DNA of 64,000 bases from contig JACGWO010000005.1 of the NCBI GenBank assembly GCA_034509735.1, forward strand, positions 23,740,383 to 23,804,382, in the 5' to 3' direction. The position numbers and the translations under genes are program-made. The notes beneath the pieces were generated by a model, which was not told where the DNA came from, did not search any database, and saw only the letters and a program-made list of their open reading frames with translations. Of the stretch, positions 33,903-43,799 are shown one piece after another. The DNA is from Sesamum alatum (taxonomy: Eukaryota > Streptophyta > Magnoliopsida > Lamiales > Pedaliaceae). Within the stretch, counting starts at the first letter, position 1. Each line of letters begins with the position of its first letter.

Positions 33903-34028
33903 GGTTGGAGGGTGACCAGATAAATGCTATAACTTCTGAAACCTATGATTCCAAAAAACTTCTATCAGAGGAAGTGTTGAAGCTAGCTGGCCTCTCTCCG
34001 GCTCCCCTGCGAGTGCAAGGTTCATTAG

Positions 34029-34105
34029 GTGACAAGATCTTTGCCCCTCTTTTCTTTTGTCTGTTCGCTCGTATAGCTCTTAACCTATTTCTTTCTTTTT
34101 TGCAG
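34029..34105 (+). other. Intron 1 of antisense gene, copy 2
   Basis: A 77-bp GT-AG intron: donor CATTAG|GTGACAAG at 34029, acceptor with a strong pyrimidine tract TTTCTTTCTTTTTTGCAG ending at 34105. Splicing joins GSL to EDAVMHARVAEL in frame. Copy 1 has the same intron (8914-8841), with the same donor GTGA. Confidence 0.8.
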
Positions 34106-34806
34106 AAGACGCAGTGATGCATGCTCGGGTCGCTGAACTTGCTCGTGCCTTGCGTAGGAGGAATTCTCCTGCGCCCGTGCCTCCGCCTGCTAACACTGAG
34201 AACATTGTCGCTAGCATAGCCGATCAGCCGAGTGAATCCTCCGGGCACCAATCACCTCCGGTCGAGGTAGCTGGAGAGGCTTTCCCCAGTGATGTTTGGG
34301 TGGGGCCTTCGGTAATCCTTTCTCCTGGCGCCATTGCGGCTATTGAGATTGCCTCCAGTGGCTCTAAGGACGCCAGTGGCGATGCCGAAGGTGCCCCCAC
34401 TGCTGGTCCGAGTAAGTCGAAGAAACGCAAGCACAAGAGCAAACGTCCAAGTAAGGGGAAGAGCTCCAGTAAGTCGAGCAAAAGGTCGAGTAAGCGAGCC
34501 GAGCGCCGGGCAGCCAAGGACGCCGCTGAGGAGGAAGAAAATACGCGACAATTCAAAGACCAGGTTACCTGGTGGAAGCAAGCGCGTGAAGATCTCAAAA
34601 CCCCGAGCAGTCGGGTCGCAGAGATGGAGGGGGAGAAACTGAATCCCGATTGGGCGATCTCTTCCAGGAGCTCAGTACTTCGAACTCTAGTGGGTCACTA
34701 TTCCTTTGAATTGTATAAGACGTGTTGTCTCGACCGCGACCAAGTGCTGCTGGCCCAAACTGCTCACACCCGGGTCGAAGAGCACCTCGCACATGTCCTG
34801 ATACAG

Positions 34807-34879
34807 GTAGACCACTGGGGTCGCTCGTCCATTATCCGAATTTCCTATACTCTTTTAATAAACTCACTTGTTGTTGCAG
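34807..34879 (+). other. Intron 2 of antisense gene, copy 2
   Basis: A 73-bp GT-AG intron: donor ATACAG|GTAGAC at 34807, acceptor TTGTTGTTGCAG ending at 34879. It joins ...HVLIQ to ASAFGHNLALKC in phase 0. The equivalent in copy 1 is 8138-8063. Confidence 0.82.
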
Positions 34880-35491
34880 GCTTCGGCTTTCGGCCACAAT
34901 CTGGCATTGAAATGCTCGATGTTCCGAAACAACAAGGCCGATGCTGAGAAGAGGATTCACGAGCTCGAACAGAGTCTCGAGAATGCTAAGGCTGCGGAGA
35001 AGAAAGCCTTAGATGACAAGGTCGCTGCAGATGCACAGGTCGCTGACTTGGAGGCTCGGCTATCAGCGACCTTGGAAGGAAACAAAAAGCATGTCGCTGA
35101 TGCCTTGGAGCAGGGTCGGTCTGATGGCTTCTCGGCAGGTCGCCTCGCTGGGAAAACTGAAGGCATGATCGAGGGTCGAAAAGCGTTTCTCCAGTCAGAC
35201 GATTATAAATGCTCGATCTCAGGCGCCCGCCTCGAAGGTGCAAAGGATTTTCTGAAATCTTCTGTCTTCAAGATAGCGGTTGATCTCCAATCCGCCCAAT
35301 TTCTGAACGAGGGTTTTGACAAGTGCATTGCCCAGGTCGCTCATCTGCAAGGCTTCGCGGAAGGTTTCGATCAGACGCGTCTTGATGCATCTTTGGATGC
35401 TCATCTCCAGCCCTATCCATCTGTTGCCGAGCCTGAGTCCATTGGCGAAGACGAGTTCGCCTCTTTGACCTCCGAACTCGATCTCCCTTAG

Positions 35492-36215
35492 ATGCACTTT
35501 AATCTTTTCAGTGTAAATGGTTTAATGTGAGATCGTATCATCACCCTTAGGTGAATAGTCCTTTTTTGTCGGGTGAGGTGCTTATTTTGTTTTGCATATG
35601 TAATCCAAGTGAAGACATTCCTATTCTGTTCGAAGTGTTGCGCGCAATTTGTAGTTATCTTCATCATTAAATAGGCCGCATACATTTTAAATTTCTCGAT
35701 CTTACCTTATGACTTGAATTTTATGCTGAACGCATTTGTATTTCTCGACCTGAAGTGATGCACTCATCGTATGATCTTCGTGTTCTGCTTGTCGCATTAT
35801 TAAATCTTATGTCGCAACCCTTGTTTAAGCAATGGGTAGGATATAATATTTTGATGAGGAACGAAGGGCCTTTCACAGGCTTCAGAATTAAACGCTAAAA
35901 TGACATCGCGCCTTACATGACCTTTTCCAGGTCGCGAATCGTAAATTAAAAAGAGATGGCATGATGCCTTACATGACCTTTTCCAGGTCGAAAATTGAAA
36001 GGCCTTTCGCAGGCTTCATGCTTCAAAACAAAAGATGGCGACCTTTTCCAGGTCGTTAGTGAAACTTCAATCTTTCAGAGGTCGCGAGTAGGAGTTGTCT
36101 TTCGCAGACTGTAGAGATCTTTCACAGATCCTATGTTCATCTCCATCGCGGTATGGGTCGCTCACTTCACATCTTTTCGGTTTTAGGCATGCCTTTCACA
36201 GGTAGATCGCCCACG
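35492..36215. repeat. Spacer with short tandem repeats between antisense gene and pol
   Basis: The last 350 bp (about 35860-36200) repeat two short modules, CCTTTTCCAGGTCG and CCTTTC(A/G)CAGGCTTC, separated by 10-50 bp and in mixed order. Tat elements often have such tandem repeats here, and these are known seeds of satellite DNA. No coding region. Confidence 0.65.
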
Positions 36216-37100
36216 TTAGGCGTAAAATCTTTTCAAGTTATGGATGTTCCATGGTCTTGGTAAGTCCTTCCCGTCCAAGTCCCGCAGTCGATATGTGCCT
36301 TGCTTTCTGATTTCCACGTGTCTGGATACCTCCACCTTTTTTAACACCAGATCCCCGACCTGCAATTGCCTTGGCTTGACTTTACGGTTGTAGCTCCTCA
36401 TCATGAGGTTCTTGTGATGTAGGATCTTGGCATACGCGCGATCTCTTCTTTCCTTTATCGTGGTGAGATCAAAGGCACGCTGCTCGTGGTTTGTCTGGGG
36501 GTCGTAATGTGCGACCCGTGCTGTCATTTCTCCAATTTCTGCAGGTATTATTGCCTCAGTCCCATAAACCAAAGAACATGGAGACTCACCTGTCGATGAT
36601 CGGGGTGTGGTGCGATATGCCCACAATACGCCTGGCAACTCTTCGACCCACGACCCCTTCATGCCTTCGAGCCTGGTTTTCAATTGTTGTAATAATGTGT
36701 GATTGGTCACCTCAGTCTGTCCATTCACTTGTGGGTTTCCCACATAAGTGAAATTCTGTTGTATTTTCAACTCTTTGCACCATGCCACGATTCCCTTCCC
36801 TTGGAATTGTGTCCCATTGTCTGATATCAGGGCTCGAGGTATGCCAAACCTGCAAATTATGTTTCTCCAAATGAAATTTATTACCTCTTTCTCAGAAATT
36901 TTTGCTAAGGCCTCGGCCTCTGCCCATTTTGAGAAATATTCAACTGCAACGATCACGAACTTTTTCTGGGCTGGAGCTGGGGGGAAGGGAACCATGATGT
37001 CGATCCCCCATTGATCAAAAGGACAGGCTATTTTGATGGGCTCCATCGAGGTCGCTGGAGTGGTTACCGCAACTCCCTTCGTGAATTTCTCTAAGTACAT
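36216..37100 (-). pseudogene. Tat integrase lacking its zinc finger
   Basis: The catalytic core has the first Asp in WGIDIMVPFP, the second in LISDNGTQFQGKG and the Glu in NGQTEVTNHTLL. The C-terminal GPF/Y-like region (LQVGDLVLKKVE, GTYRLRDLDGK) is intact to the stop at 36216. Upstream, the HHCC zinc finger is gone: the previous frame reads EIHEGSCGNHS, the first two His, and then jumps straight to sequence just before the core (PIKIACPFDQWGID). The two Cys of the finger and roughly 50 residues are missing, and the frame is shifted. The integrase is probably dead. Confidence 0.88.
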
Positions 37101-37974
37101 AGTGAGCTCTGTCTGGCGTCAGGCATTTTAAAAGTGGTCCTTCGATCGTTCTCTTGTAAAGCTCTTCCCCTAGCAGAGTAAATCTGTTCGCTTTGAATTT
37201 CAACCTTCTAGCTTCGATGGGGTCGCTGGGTGTGATACCCTCTTTTAGGTACTTGACTATGTCCGTTTTCCATGATTTTTCCTCCTCCACATTCTGTACT
37301 TCGAGGGTTGGTTCGTCCACTTCTGCCATCTCTTTGACCATCACTGATATATTTCGGTCCCTTATCCCCGATATCATAGCCCTAAATTTGGATAACGCGT
37401 CAGCTCGCTCGTTTTCTTCCCTAGGGATTTGCTGGATCGAACATTTTTCAAATGTAGCCATTATCTCCTTCACTCTTTTCAAGTACTGAGTCATGGACCA
37501 CTCTCGCGTCTCATAAGATCCCTCTATCTGCATTGCCACTAACTGCGAGTCCGTATACACGTCCAGCTTTCTTACCCCCGACTCCTTTGCCATCTTGAGT
37601 CCTAAGATTAATGCCTCATATTCAGCCTTGTTATTCGTGACTGGAAATGCCAACTTTACAGCGATCTCGATCTCAATACCTCCGGGCCCTTGCAGCAGGA
37701 TTCCGGCTCCACCATTACTCGCATTAGACGATCCATCTACATGTAGCATCCAGTCGTCATGCTTTTCTTCCTCCTGTTCACCTGCGAGCTCGACAACAAA
37801 ATCAGCAAAAACTTGAGCTTTGATGGAAATTCTTGCCTGGTATTCAATGTCGAATTCTCCGAGCTCGACCGCCCACTTTATCAAGCGACCCGATGCATCT
37901 GGTTTAGACATGATTTGCTTTAATGGGTGATTCGTCAACACAATGATTTTATGGGCTTGAAAATATGGCCTCAA
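37015..37974 (-). pseudogene. Tat archaeal-type RNase H (aRH) domain
   Basis: After the end of the first RNase H (LRPYFQAHKIIVLTNHPLKQ, WAVELGEFDIEYQ) comes a second RNase H with DGSSNASNGGAGILL, NNKAEYEALILGL, YTDSQLV and NERADALSKF, keeping the Asp-Glu-Asp-Asp set. A second, archaeal-type RNase H between RT and integrase is a hallmark of the Tat lineage. The region continues to the start of the integrase zinc finger (REIHEGSCGNHS). A frameshift near 37980 separates it from RT. Confidence 0.88.
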
Positions 37975-37991
37975 TTTTCTTGCTGTAGTGA

Positions 37992-39284
37992 CTAAACTAG
38001 TGCCAATTTTTCGATCAGTATGTATCTTTTTTCAGCTCCCTGCAACATCCTGCTCACATAATATATCGGGTTTTGCGACCCTGCTTCCTCTTTTACTTGC
38101 ACTGAGCTCACTGCGTTCTCGGATACTGCCAAATATAGGTATAGTGTCTCACCTACCTTAGGATTTGCCAGCAAGGGGGGGTTTGTCAAATAATACTTTA
38201 GGTCCGCCAACGCCTGCTCGCATTCCTCCATCCATCTGAAATTTTTCACCTTTCTTAGGGTCTTAAAAAATGGTAAATTGGGATCTGGTGACCTTGAAAT
38301 GAAGCGACTAAGGGAGGCGACCTTCCCTGCTAACTTTTGCACGTCCTTCACCGTCTTTGGTGAAGTCAGGTTCAGGATCGCATCGATTTTTTCAGGGTTT
38401 GCTTCGATGCCCTTTTCATTCACCATATATCCCAAAAATTTTCCACCTCGAACCCCGAATGTACACTTCGACGGGTTCAACTTCATGCCGTAAGTTCGCA
38501 TGACCTCGAACGCCTTTCTCAGGTGATCGAGGTGATGTTCCTCGTTCCTACTTTTAACCAGCATGTCGTCGACGTACACCTCCATGGAGTGGCCGATCAG
38601 GTCTTTGAACATTCGATTTACCAGCCTTTGATAAGTAGCACCTGCATTTTTCAATCCAAACGGCATCACATTATAACAATAAATTCCATTTTCAGTAATG
38701 AACGAGGTCTTATCTCTATCTTCTTCCGCCATAAAAATCTGGTGATAACCCTGGTACGCATCCATCATACTGAATAACGCACACCCTGCAGTGGAGTCTA
38801 CCAACAAGTCTATTCGAGGAAGTGGGTAGGGGTCCTTTGGACATGCCTTGTTCAGATCCGTGAAATCTGTGCACATCCTCCATTTTCCGGATGCTTTGGG
38901 TACAATCACTACATTGGATAACCATTCCGTGTATTGGATTTCAGCTACATATCCTGCTTTCAGAAGTTTTTTCACCTCCTCCTCGATGATTTTATTTCTT
39001 TCGACCCCGAACGATCTCTTCTTTTTTTTCACTGGTCTCATCTGCGGGTCTACATTCAAACGGTGCACGATTACCTGCGGATCGATCCCTTTGAAGTCCG
39101 AGGGACTCCATGCGAACATATCAGAATTTTCTCTTAGCAAAGTGATCATCAGAGTTTCCAGGGTCGTGGTCATCTGCGATCCGATTCTAGTAGTTTTACC
39201 CGACTCCCCTGGGATCAATTCTATCACCTTGTGCTCCTCAGTTGGTTCGATGCGCTCCGATTTCGACCTCTTTAGAGAGTCCAA
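37992..39284 (-). pseudogene. Tat reverse transcriptase and first RNase H
   Basis: A 430-codon open frame with all RT blocks: WLSNVVIVPKASGKWRMC, DLNKACPKDPYPLPRID, SMMDAYQGYHQIFM, NVMPFGLKNAGATYQRL, the catalytic VYVDDMLVKS and KFLGYMVNEKGI. The first RNase H that follows (LYLYLAVSENAVSSVQ) lacks the catalytic Asp normal in Ty3 RNase H, a loss typical of Tat elements that use aRH instead. It ends with a frameshift at about 37990. The RT itself appears intact. Confidence 0.9.
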
Positions 39285-39366
39285 AATTTCCTCGGGATGA
39301 TCTGCCCCTAAACTCCGTTTGATGTTTGTACTTTCAGTATCGTTCCTTTTCAGAGAAGTTGTAGCA

Positions 39367-39862
39367 TTACCTAGCTTCCCGCTGGTCGCAACACACTTCG
39401 CCGATCCCGCCAGGTGTTGGAAATTTCATCTTTAAGTGGTATGTGGATACCATGGCCTGAAACAAGTTTAAACTGGGTCTCCCCAAGATTACATTATACG
39501 CAAATGGGGTATCAACAATTAAAAATTTTATCATAAGAGTTTTTCTCCTTGGCTCGTCACCCAGTGATGCCGGGAGGTCAATAGTTCCAAATGGTGTTAC
39601 CTCGCTATCCAAATCCCACCAAAGGTGTTTGCACAGGCTGCAAGCGTGTAGAATCGAATCCCATTTTCCTCAACACCTCCACAAATAAAATATCTACTGA
39701 ACTGCCATTTTCGATCAGCACCTTGTGTACCTGGAAGTTCGCGATGTCCATTTTTATGACCATGGGGTCGTTTTGCGATCCCGCCTTTGCTACCAAATCT
39801 TTCTCGCTAAACGTTATCTCCTCACTTTGTTCAACATTCAAAATGAACTCCTTCCTTTCCAA
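39367..39862 (-). pseudogene. Tat aspartic protease (altered active site)
   Basis: Two frames split at about 39600. The first holds KVLIENGSSVDILFVEVLRK, where the family normally has Asp-x-Gly; here the catalytic Asp is Glu. The second holds FLIVDTPFAYNVILGRPSL, the C-terminal flap region, with ILGRP conserved. The protease would process Gag-Pol. The D-to-E change and the frameshift make activity unlikely. Confidence 0.8.
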
Positions 39863-41414
39863 ACTTTCGTATCTCGCGTACCTTTTCCGCGACCTCGCTG
39901 AGTCACCCCAGTGGGTCCTCCCGCGATCGTGTGTATGACCCCTTTCACAGGGGCATTGTCGCGTGCTACCTCATCTTGCTTATCTTCTCTCCTATTTTCC
40001 CTTGCTCTGAATCTATCCCTGCTGTGGTGTCTACTCCTAGATCGTTCTCGTCCTTGTTCTCGGTGTTCCCTCTCCCTTTCGAAATGGCGAGGCTCTCTAA
40101 CGTAATCTTTAAAGTACCCTTGTCTAACCAACCTCTCAATTTCATCCTTTAATTGGTAACAATCCTCTGTATCATGTCCATTTTCTTTGTGAAACTTACA
40201 GTATTTATTGCCCAAGTACCTTTTCGATGGTGTAGCTCGCATCCTTTTCGGCCATTGGAGCACGTTTGCTTTTTCCACCATCATCATCATTTGTTCCCTG
40301 GAAGCTCTCAATGGGGTGTATCGATGGAATCTGGGTTGGTATGGTGCCTCGTGATCTTTTTCAGATCGCACCTTACGATCTCTGCCCTGGTCCCTAGTTC
40401 GCTCTCGTCCTCAACCTCCTATCCATTCCCCATCCTTCATTGCGTTCATTTCTTCCTCATCAATATACTTCTGGGCCATTTTCATTAACTGTTCTACATC
40501 CTCTGGTGTGTCCCTTGCCAATGCTGAAGCGAAGGGGCCCTTCTTTAGTCCATGTATGAGAATGCTGATCATCATGTCAATTCTAAGATCCTGGACCTCT
40601 AGGGTCTCATTGTTAAATCTCCCGACGAAGCTCTTCAGTGACTCATCCTCTTTCTGCCTTATCGTAAACAAATATGTGGCCTATCGCTTTTGCTTCTTCT
40701 TGCTCGCGAAATGAAATGCGAATTTCTGTATCAGCTGTTCATAAGTCTCAATAGTTCCACCGGGCAAACTAGTGAACCATTCTTGTGCTTTTCCTGTTAG
40801 AGTAGTCACAAACAATTTAGCATTAATTGAATCGGATTGACCATAGAGATTCATTACCAGGTTGAATGCAGCGACGTGCTCCTGATGGTCTTTGCTACCA
40901 TCATATTTAGGCAAATCTGGCATTCGGAAGTGCGGATCTACAGTTTTTGTGAGGATTCTGTTAGAAAATGGTGAGTTCCTGTGCTGTGCAACTATCTCGC
41001 CTCGACGTTTGATCTCGCTGATTTGTGCTCCTAGTCGTTCAATCTGTCGACCCACATCTTCTACCTCAGCCTTCGATATCCCTGGTTCCCTCCTTTTATT
41101 CTTCTCCTTCTGGCTAGATGTCGCATCCGACACTTCCAATACCGCACCTTTCACAGGCGCTTCTCTACTGAACTCCTCTCTCGTTTCTTCGATTTCCCTC
41201 TCCTTGAACGTTGCCATTTTGCAGGTTCGCGAACTATCAGGGTAGCTGTCCTCCGCTCATACTCCACTATAGCATTCCTACTAGCCTTTTTACTAGCCTC
41301 CTTTATCATTCTTTGGAGTTCATCTCTAGTAATCTGTATTACTTGTTCATTTTGCCTTTGCGAATTGCCCTCATTATCTCCCGAGAACTGATCCCTCCTT
41401 GACGGTCCTTCCAT
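39838..41414 (-). pseudogene. Tat gag (capsid and nucleocapsid)
   Basis: An ATG at 41414 (MEGPSRRDQFSGDNEGNS) lies 28 bp after the primer-binding site. After a frameshift near 41160-41215 the capsid domain follows: MPDLPKYDGSKDHQEHVAAF, AKLFVTTLTGKAQEWFTSLP and FAFHFASKKK. A stop follows (near 40680), then LKSFVGRFNNETLEV, another break near 40400, and an Arg-rich region with a CX2HX4HX4C-like knuckle (CKFHKENGHDTEDC). The order is normal for gypsy gag. At least two stops and one frameshift make it a pseudogene. Confidence 0.86.
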
Positions 41415-41441
41415 CTCGAACAAAAGTGATCCCCTCAGACT

Positions 41442-41459
41442 TTCCCACAGACGGCGCCA
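41442..41459 (-). other. Primer-binding site of Tat element
   Basis: TGGCGCCGTCTGTGGGAA on the minus strand begins two bases inside the 5' LTR. The TGGCGCC start pairs with the GGCGCCA end of a tRNA acceptor stem; TGGCGCCGTCTGTGGG-type sites are familiar from Tat elements. I did not assign the tRNA. Confidence 0.82.
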
Positions 41460-41461
41460 AC

Positions 41462-41959
41462 TGATCCGTGTCGCCCAACTCGATCGCGTACGTTCACCTA
41501 GATCAGGTAACCTTGACTCGATCTCGCAAGCTCCCAGACGAGTACCCTGAGAGGAAACAAGCACGTGAGACTAGCCGGGAGGGTCCCCGGCGTAGACACT
41601 CCGATGCTTAAGTCAGTCGCTGGTCGAGATGAATAATGGCGAATTGATAGTAATATCCTGGTCGAATATGATCAACAGTCACTTACCTTAAATGTGGCGT
41701 AGGCGCAATATATATATAGTACCAGATGTCCGTACCTGTACGGTCCACGTGGCTTCGTGTGCTTCGTCCGATATACCTTAGCATCGAAGGTCTTCATTGG
41801 ACACCTAGCCTCTAATACGGGCCGGGTCGCTGGTCCGGGTCGGGTCGCCGAATCCGGCCCGCTAAGCTTATGTGCGAACCCACATCAATATTCATGATTT
41901 TGGGGCCCTCTCGAGGGCTTTTCAGTCTTTTACCGCTTCATGAGGTTGTATCCCCATCA
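41462..41959 (-). repeat. 5' LTR of Tat element
   Basis: 498 bp on the minus strand from TGATGGGGATACAACC (41959) to GACACGGATCA (41462). It is followed two bases later by the primer-binding site. It holds the promoter for gag-pol RNA: TATATATATA at about 41709-41719, and the leader TGACTTAAGCATCGGAGTG. Confidence 0.93.
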
Positions 41960-43799
41960 GGATTAATCAATGCATATCTACGGCATCATTTTCTATTCTC
42001 ATCAATGGCAAGCCGCACGGTTACTTCCGAGGTACAAGGGGGCTACGACAAGGTGACCCTCTCTCCCCCTACCTCTTTGTCTTAGTGATGGAATTACTAC
42101 ACGTGATCATCAGAAAGCGGGTGTCTGAAACCCTCGACTTCCAGTATCATTGGCGCTGCAAGGAAATTGGTCTATGCATGCTAAGCTTTGCGGATGACCT
42201 TCTGCTCTTCTGCTCTTCTGCCATAATGATCTTACCTATGTTAAGACACTCATGGATGCATTCTCTGAATTTGTGGAACTATCGGGATTGTGTGCGAACC
42301 CCAGTAAAAGTCTGCTTCTCCTCTCCAAAGCGGTTGGTCCGCTAGCAGGACCTATACGGCAGCTGGTGGGTTTCAACATTGGCAGCCTACCCTTTAAATA
42401 TCTTGGCGTCCCGATTCACTCGTCTCACCTCACTGTTGCAGACTATAAACCGCTCAAAGATAAAGTGGACATGCGGCTTGCTTCGTGGGCTACAAAGAGA
42501 TTCTCCTACACCAGACAGCTTCAACATATTAAGTCGGTGTTGGTGTCCTTTCATATTTATTGGGCTTCTATGTTTGTTTTACAGAAGGGCGTCATCAAAT
42601 TACTTGAGCAACAATTCCGACACTTCCTGTGGTCAGGACACAATGAACGCGGGAGCTCGGGGATAGCATGGGACCAAGTTTGTTTGCCCAAATATGAGGA
42701 AGGCCTGGGCATTGCTGATATTACTGCTGCGAACAAAGCACTAATTGGCAAGCTACTATGGGGTATTGTTTAGCATAGAACGGACTCGATTTGGGTCCAA
42801 TAGATACTTGCTTATCGCATTCGTAATGCCACGGTCTGGACTATAAGAGGCGATGTTGGATCTTGGACATGGCATCGCCTCATGAAGCTGTGGAATGAAC
42901 TCTTGCCCGCGTTTCAGTATCGGATAGGCGACGACCGACTCTTTAAACTATGCCTTGACCCATGGCATCCAACTGGTATTCTTATTCATCGATTCCCATC
43001 GGGACCGCACTGCTTGGGACTAGAAGAGGACTCTTTGTTGTCAGAGGTAATCTATGGGATCTGGCAGTGGCCTAATAGCAGATCACTATCCGACTTACGG
43101 TTCTGGATGAGCTACTGATCATACATGGAGGTACAGACAAAATCAGAGGGACGGCACATGATGGAATGCTCACTACAGCCTCTATACTGCAAGTCATTCG
43201 AACCCCGGGGCCGAAAGTGGGTTGGATAAATCTCCTCCAAGGATGCTTTAAAATTCCACGCAACAACTTCATTTTATGGCTTGCCATACGGGAAAAACTT
43301 CCTACACTTGATCGACCTTGGTTCAGTCACCTCAAGGTATTCTGCTGCTTGTGTGACTTACCTGTGATGGAAACTCACTCGCACCTCTTCTTTGAGTGTG
43401 CGTTCTCAGCACGTTGTGTGGCGAAACTCCAGCGTGAGATCAACTTTGCCTGGCCAGGTGGAACTTGGCAAGACGGCGTCACCTGGGCTTATCGTCGATG
43501 GAGAGGAAACCATGTTATTAATATGGCCTATCGTGCCACGCTTGCATCATTGGTATAACACAGTTGGTAGGAACGGAACAGACGTATTTTCATAAACGAG
43601 CGCTCGACAACTGAGGCTACTGTTAGAGCGATACTTGAGCAAGTTCGATGGCGCATAATTAGTTGTGAGTTAGGGGAATCGCTCCAACGTTTGTACTTTA
43701 TAGATTGTGGAAAATTGCATAGAGCTAGGATGGACGAGGTTGATTCTCGAGTTCAATACTTGTACATACCCTTTATTTTTTAATGAAATTTACATTACC
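41960..43799 (+). pseudogene. LINE ORF2, 3' part: RT catalytic core to zf-RVT
   Basis: This resumes exactly where 30220 stops: LYNG joined to LINAYLRHHF. The blocks are a damaged QGGYDKVTLSPPTSLS (family: Q-G-D-P-L-S-P), MELLHVIIRKRV, the catalytic LSFADDLLLFCSS with both Asp residues, ANPSKSLLLLSKAVG, LPFKYLGVPIHSSHLT and FRHFLWSG. The zinc-binding zf-RVT region follows (KIPRNNFILWLAIREKLPT, then CCLCDLPVMETHSHLFFEC). Stops and frameshifts separate the blocks. The end is near 43799 (TTTTTTAATGAAATTTACA), with no poly-A left. Confidence 0.86.

Larger units (their letters stand above)
30998..35491 (+). pseudogene. Antisense accessory gene of Tat element, PF04195-like, three exons (copy 2)
   Basis: The ATG at 30998 starts a Ser-rich region with an early TAG (after SSHSGSS) and a frameshift near 31130. 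Exon 1 then encodes the PF04195-type domain (MHLPPQGFCPISLVHLDAG, LRFPLAPPV, MQLSPNSISAIILFVIIM, FDNFWSLYSF, PWKERFIFIRPPPG), with another stop near 31725, an LTR inserted at 31906-33902, and the rest up to 34028 (LKLAGLSPAPLRVQGSL). Exon 2 (34106-34806) holds a Ser/Lys/Arg-rich basic tract (KSKKRKHKSKRPSK) and WWKQAREDLKTPS. Exon 3 (34880-35491) is a coiled coil (HELEQSLENAKAAEKKALD) with an acidic end. PF04195 proteins are known only from plant elements and have no established activity. The two introns and the domain order match copy 1. Confidence 0.82.
30221..41959 (-). mobile_element. Tat-lineage Ty3/gypsy retrotransposon with antisense gene (11.7 kb)
   Basis: LTRs at both ends (30221-30719 and 41462-41959) and a perfect 5-bp target duplication GGATT (30216-30220, 41960-41964) delimit it. 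Pol runs on the minus strand, so the 5' LTR is the right one. In element order it carries a primer-binding site, gag, protease, RT-RNase H, a second archaeal-type RNase H, integrase, short repeats, an antisense gene, a polypurine tract and the 3' LTR. RNase H duplication and an antisense ORF after pol are known for the Tat lineage. Gag and pol have stops, frameshifts and a deletion in integrase, so it is not autonomous now. A 2-kb LTR is nested at 31906-33902. Confidence 0.93.

Noticed and set aside
34224..34598. Minus-strand open frame opposite exon 2 of the antisense gene
   Set aside because: It is a mirror of the GC-rich Ser/Lys codons; there is no conserved counterpart in copy 1.
38848..39300. 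Plus-strand open frame opposite the Tat RT
   Set aside because: The minus-strand RT is certain and the plus-strand protein has no domain; I do not count it as another antisense gene.
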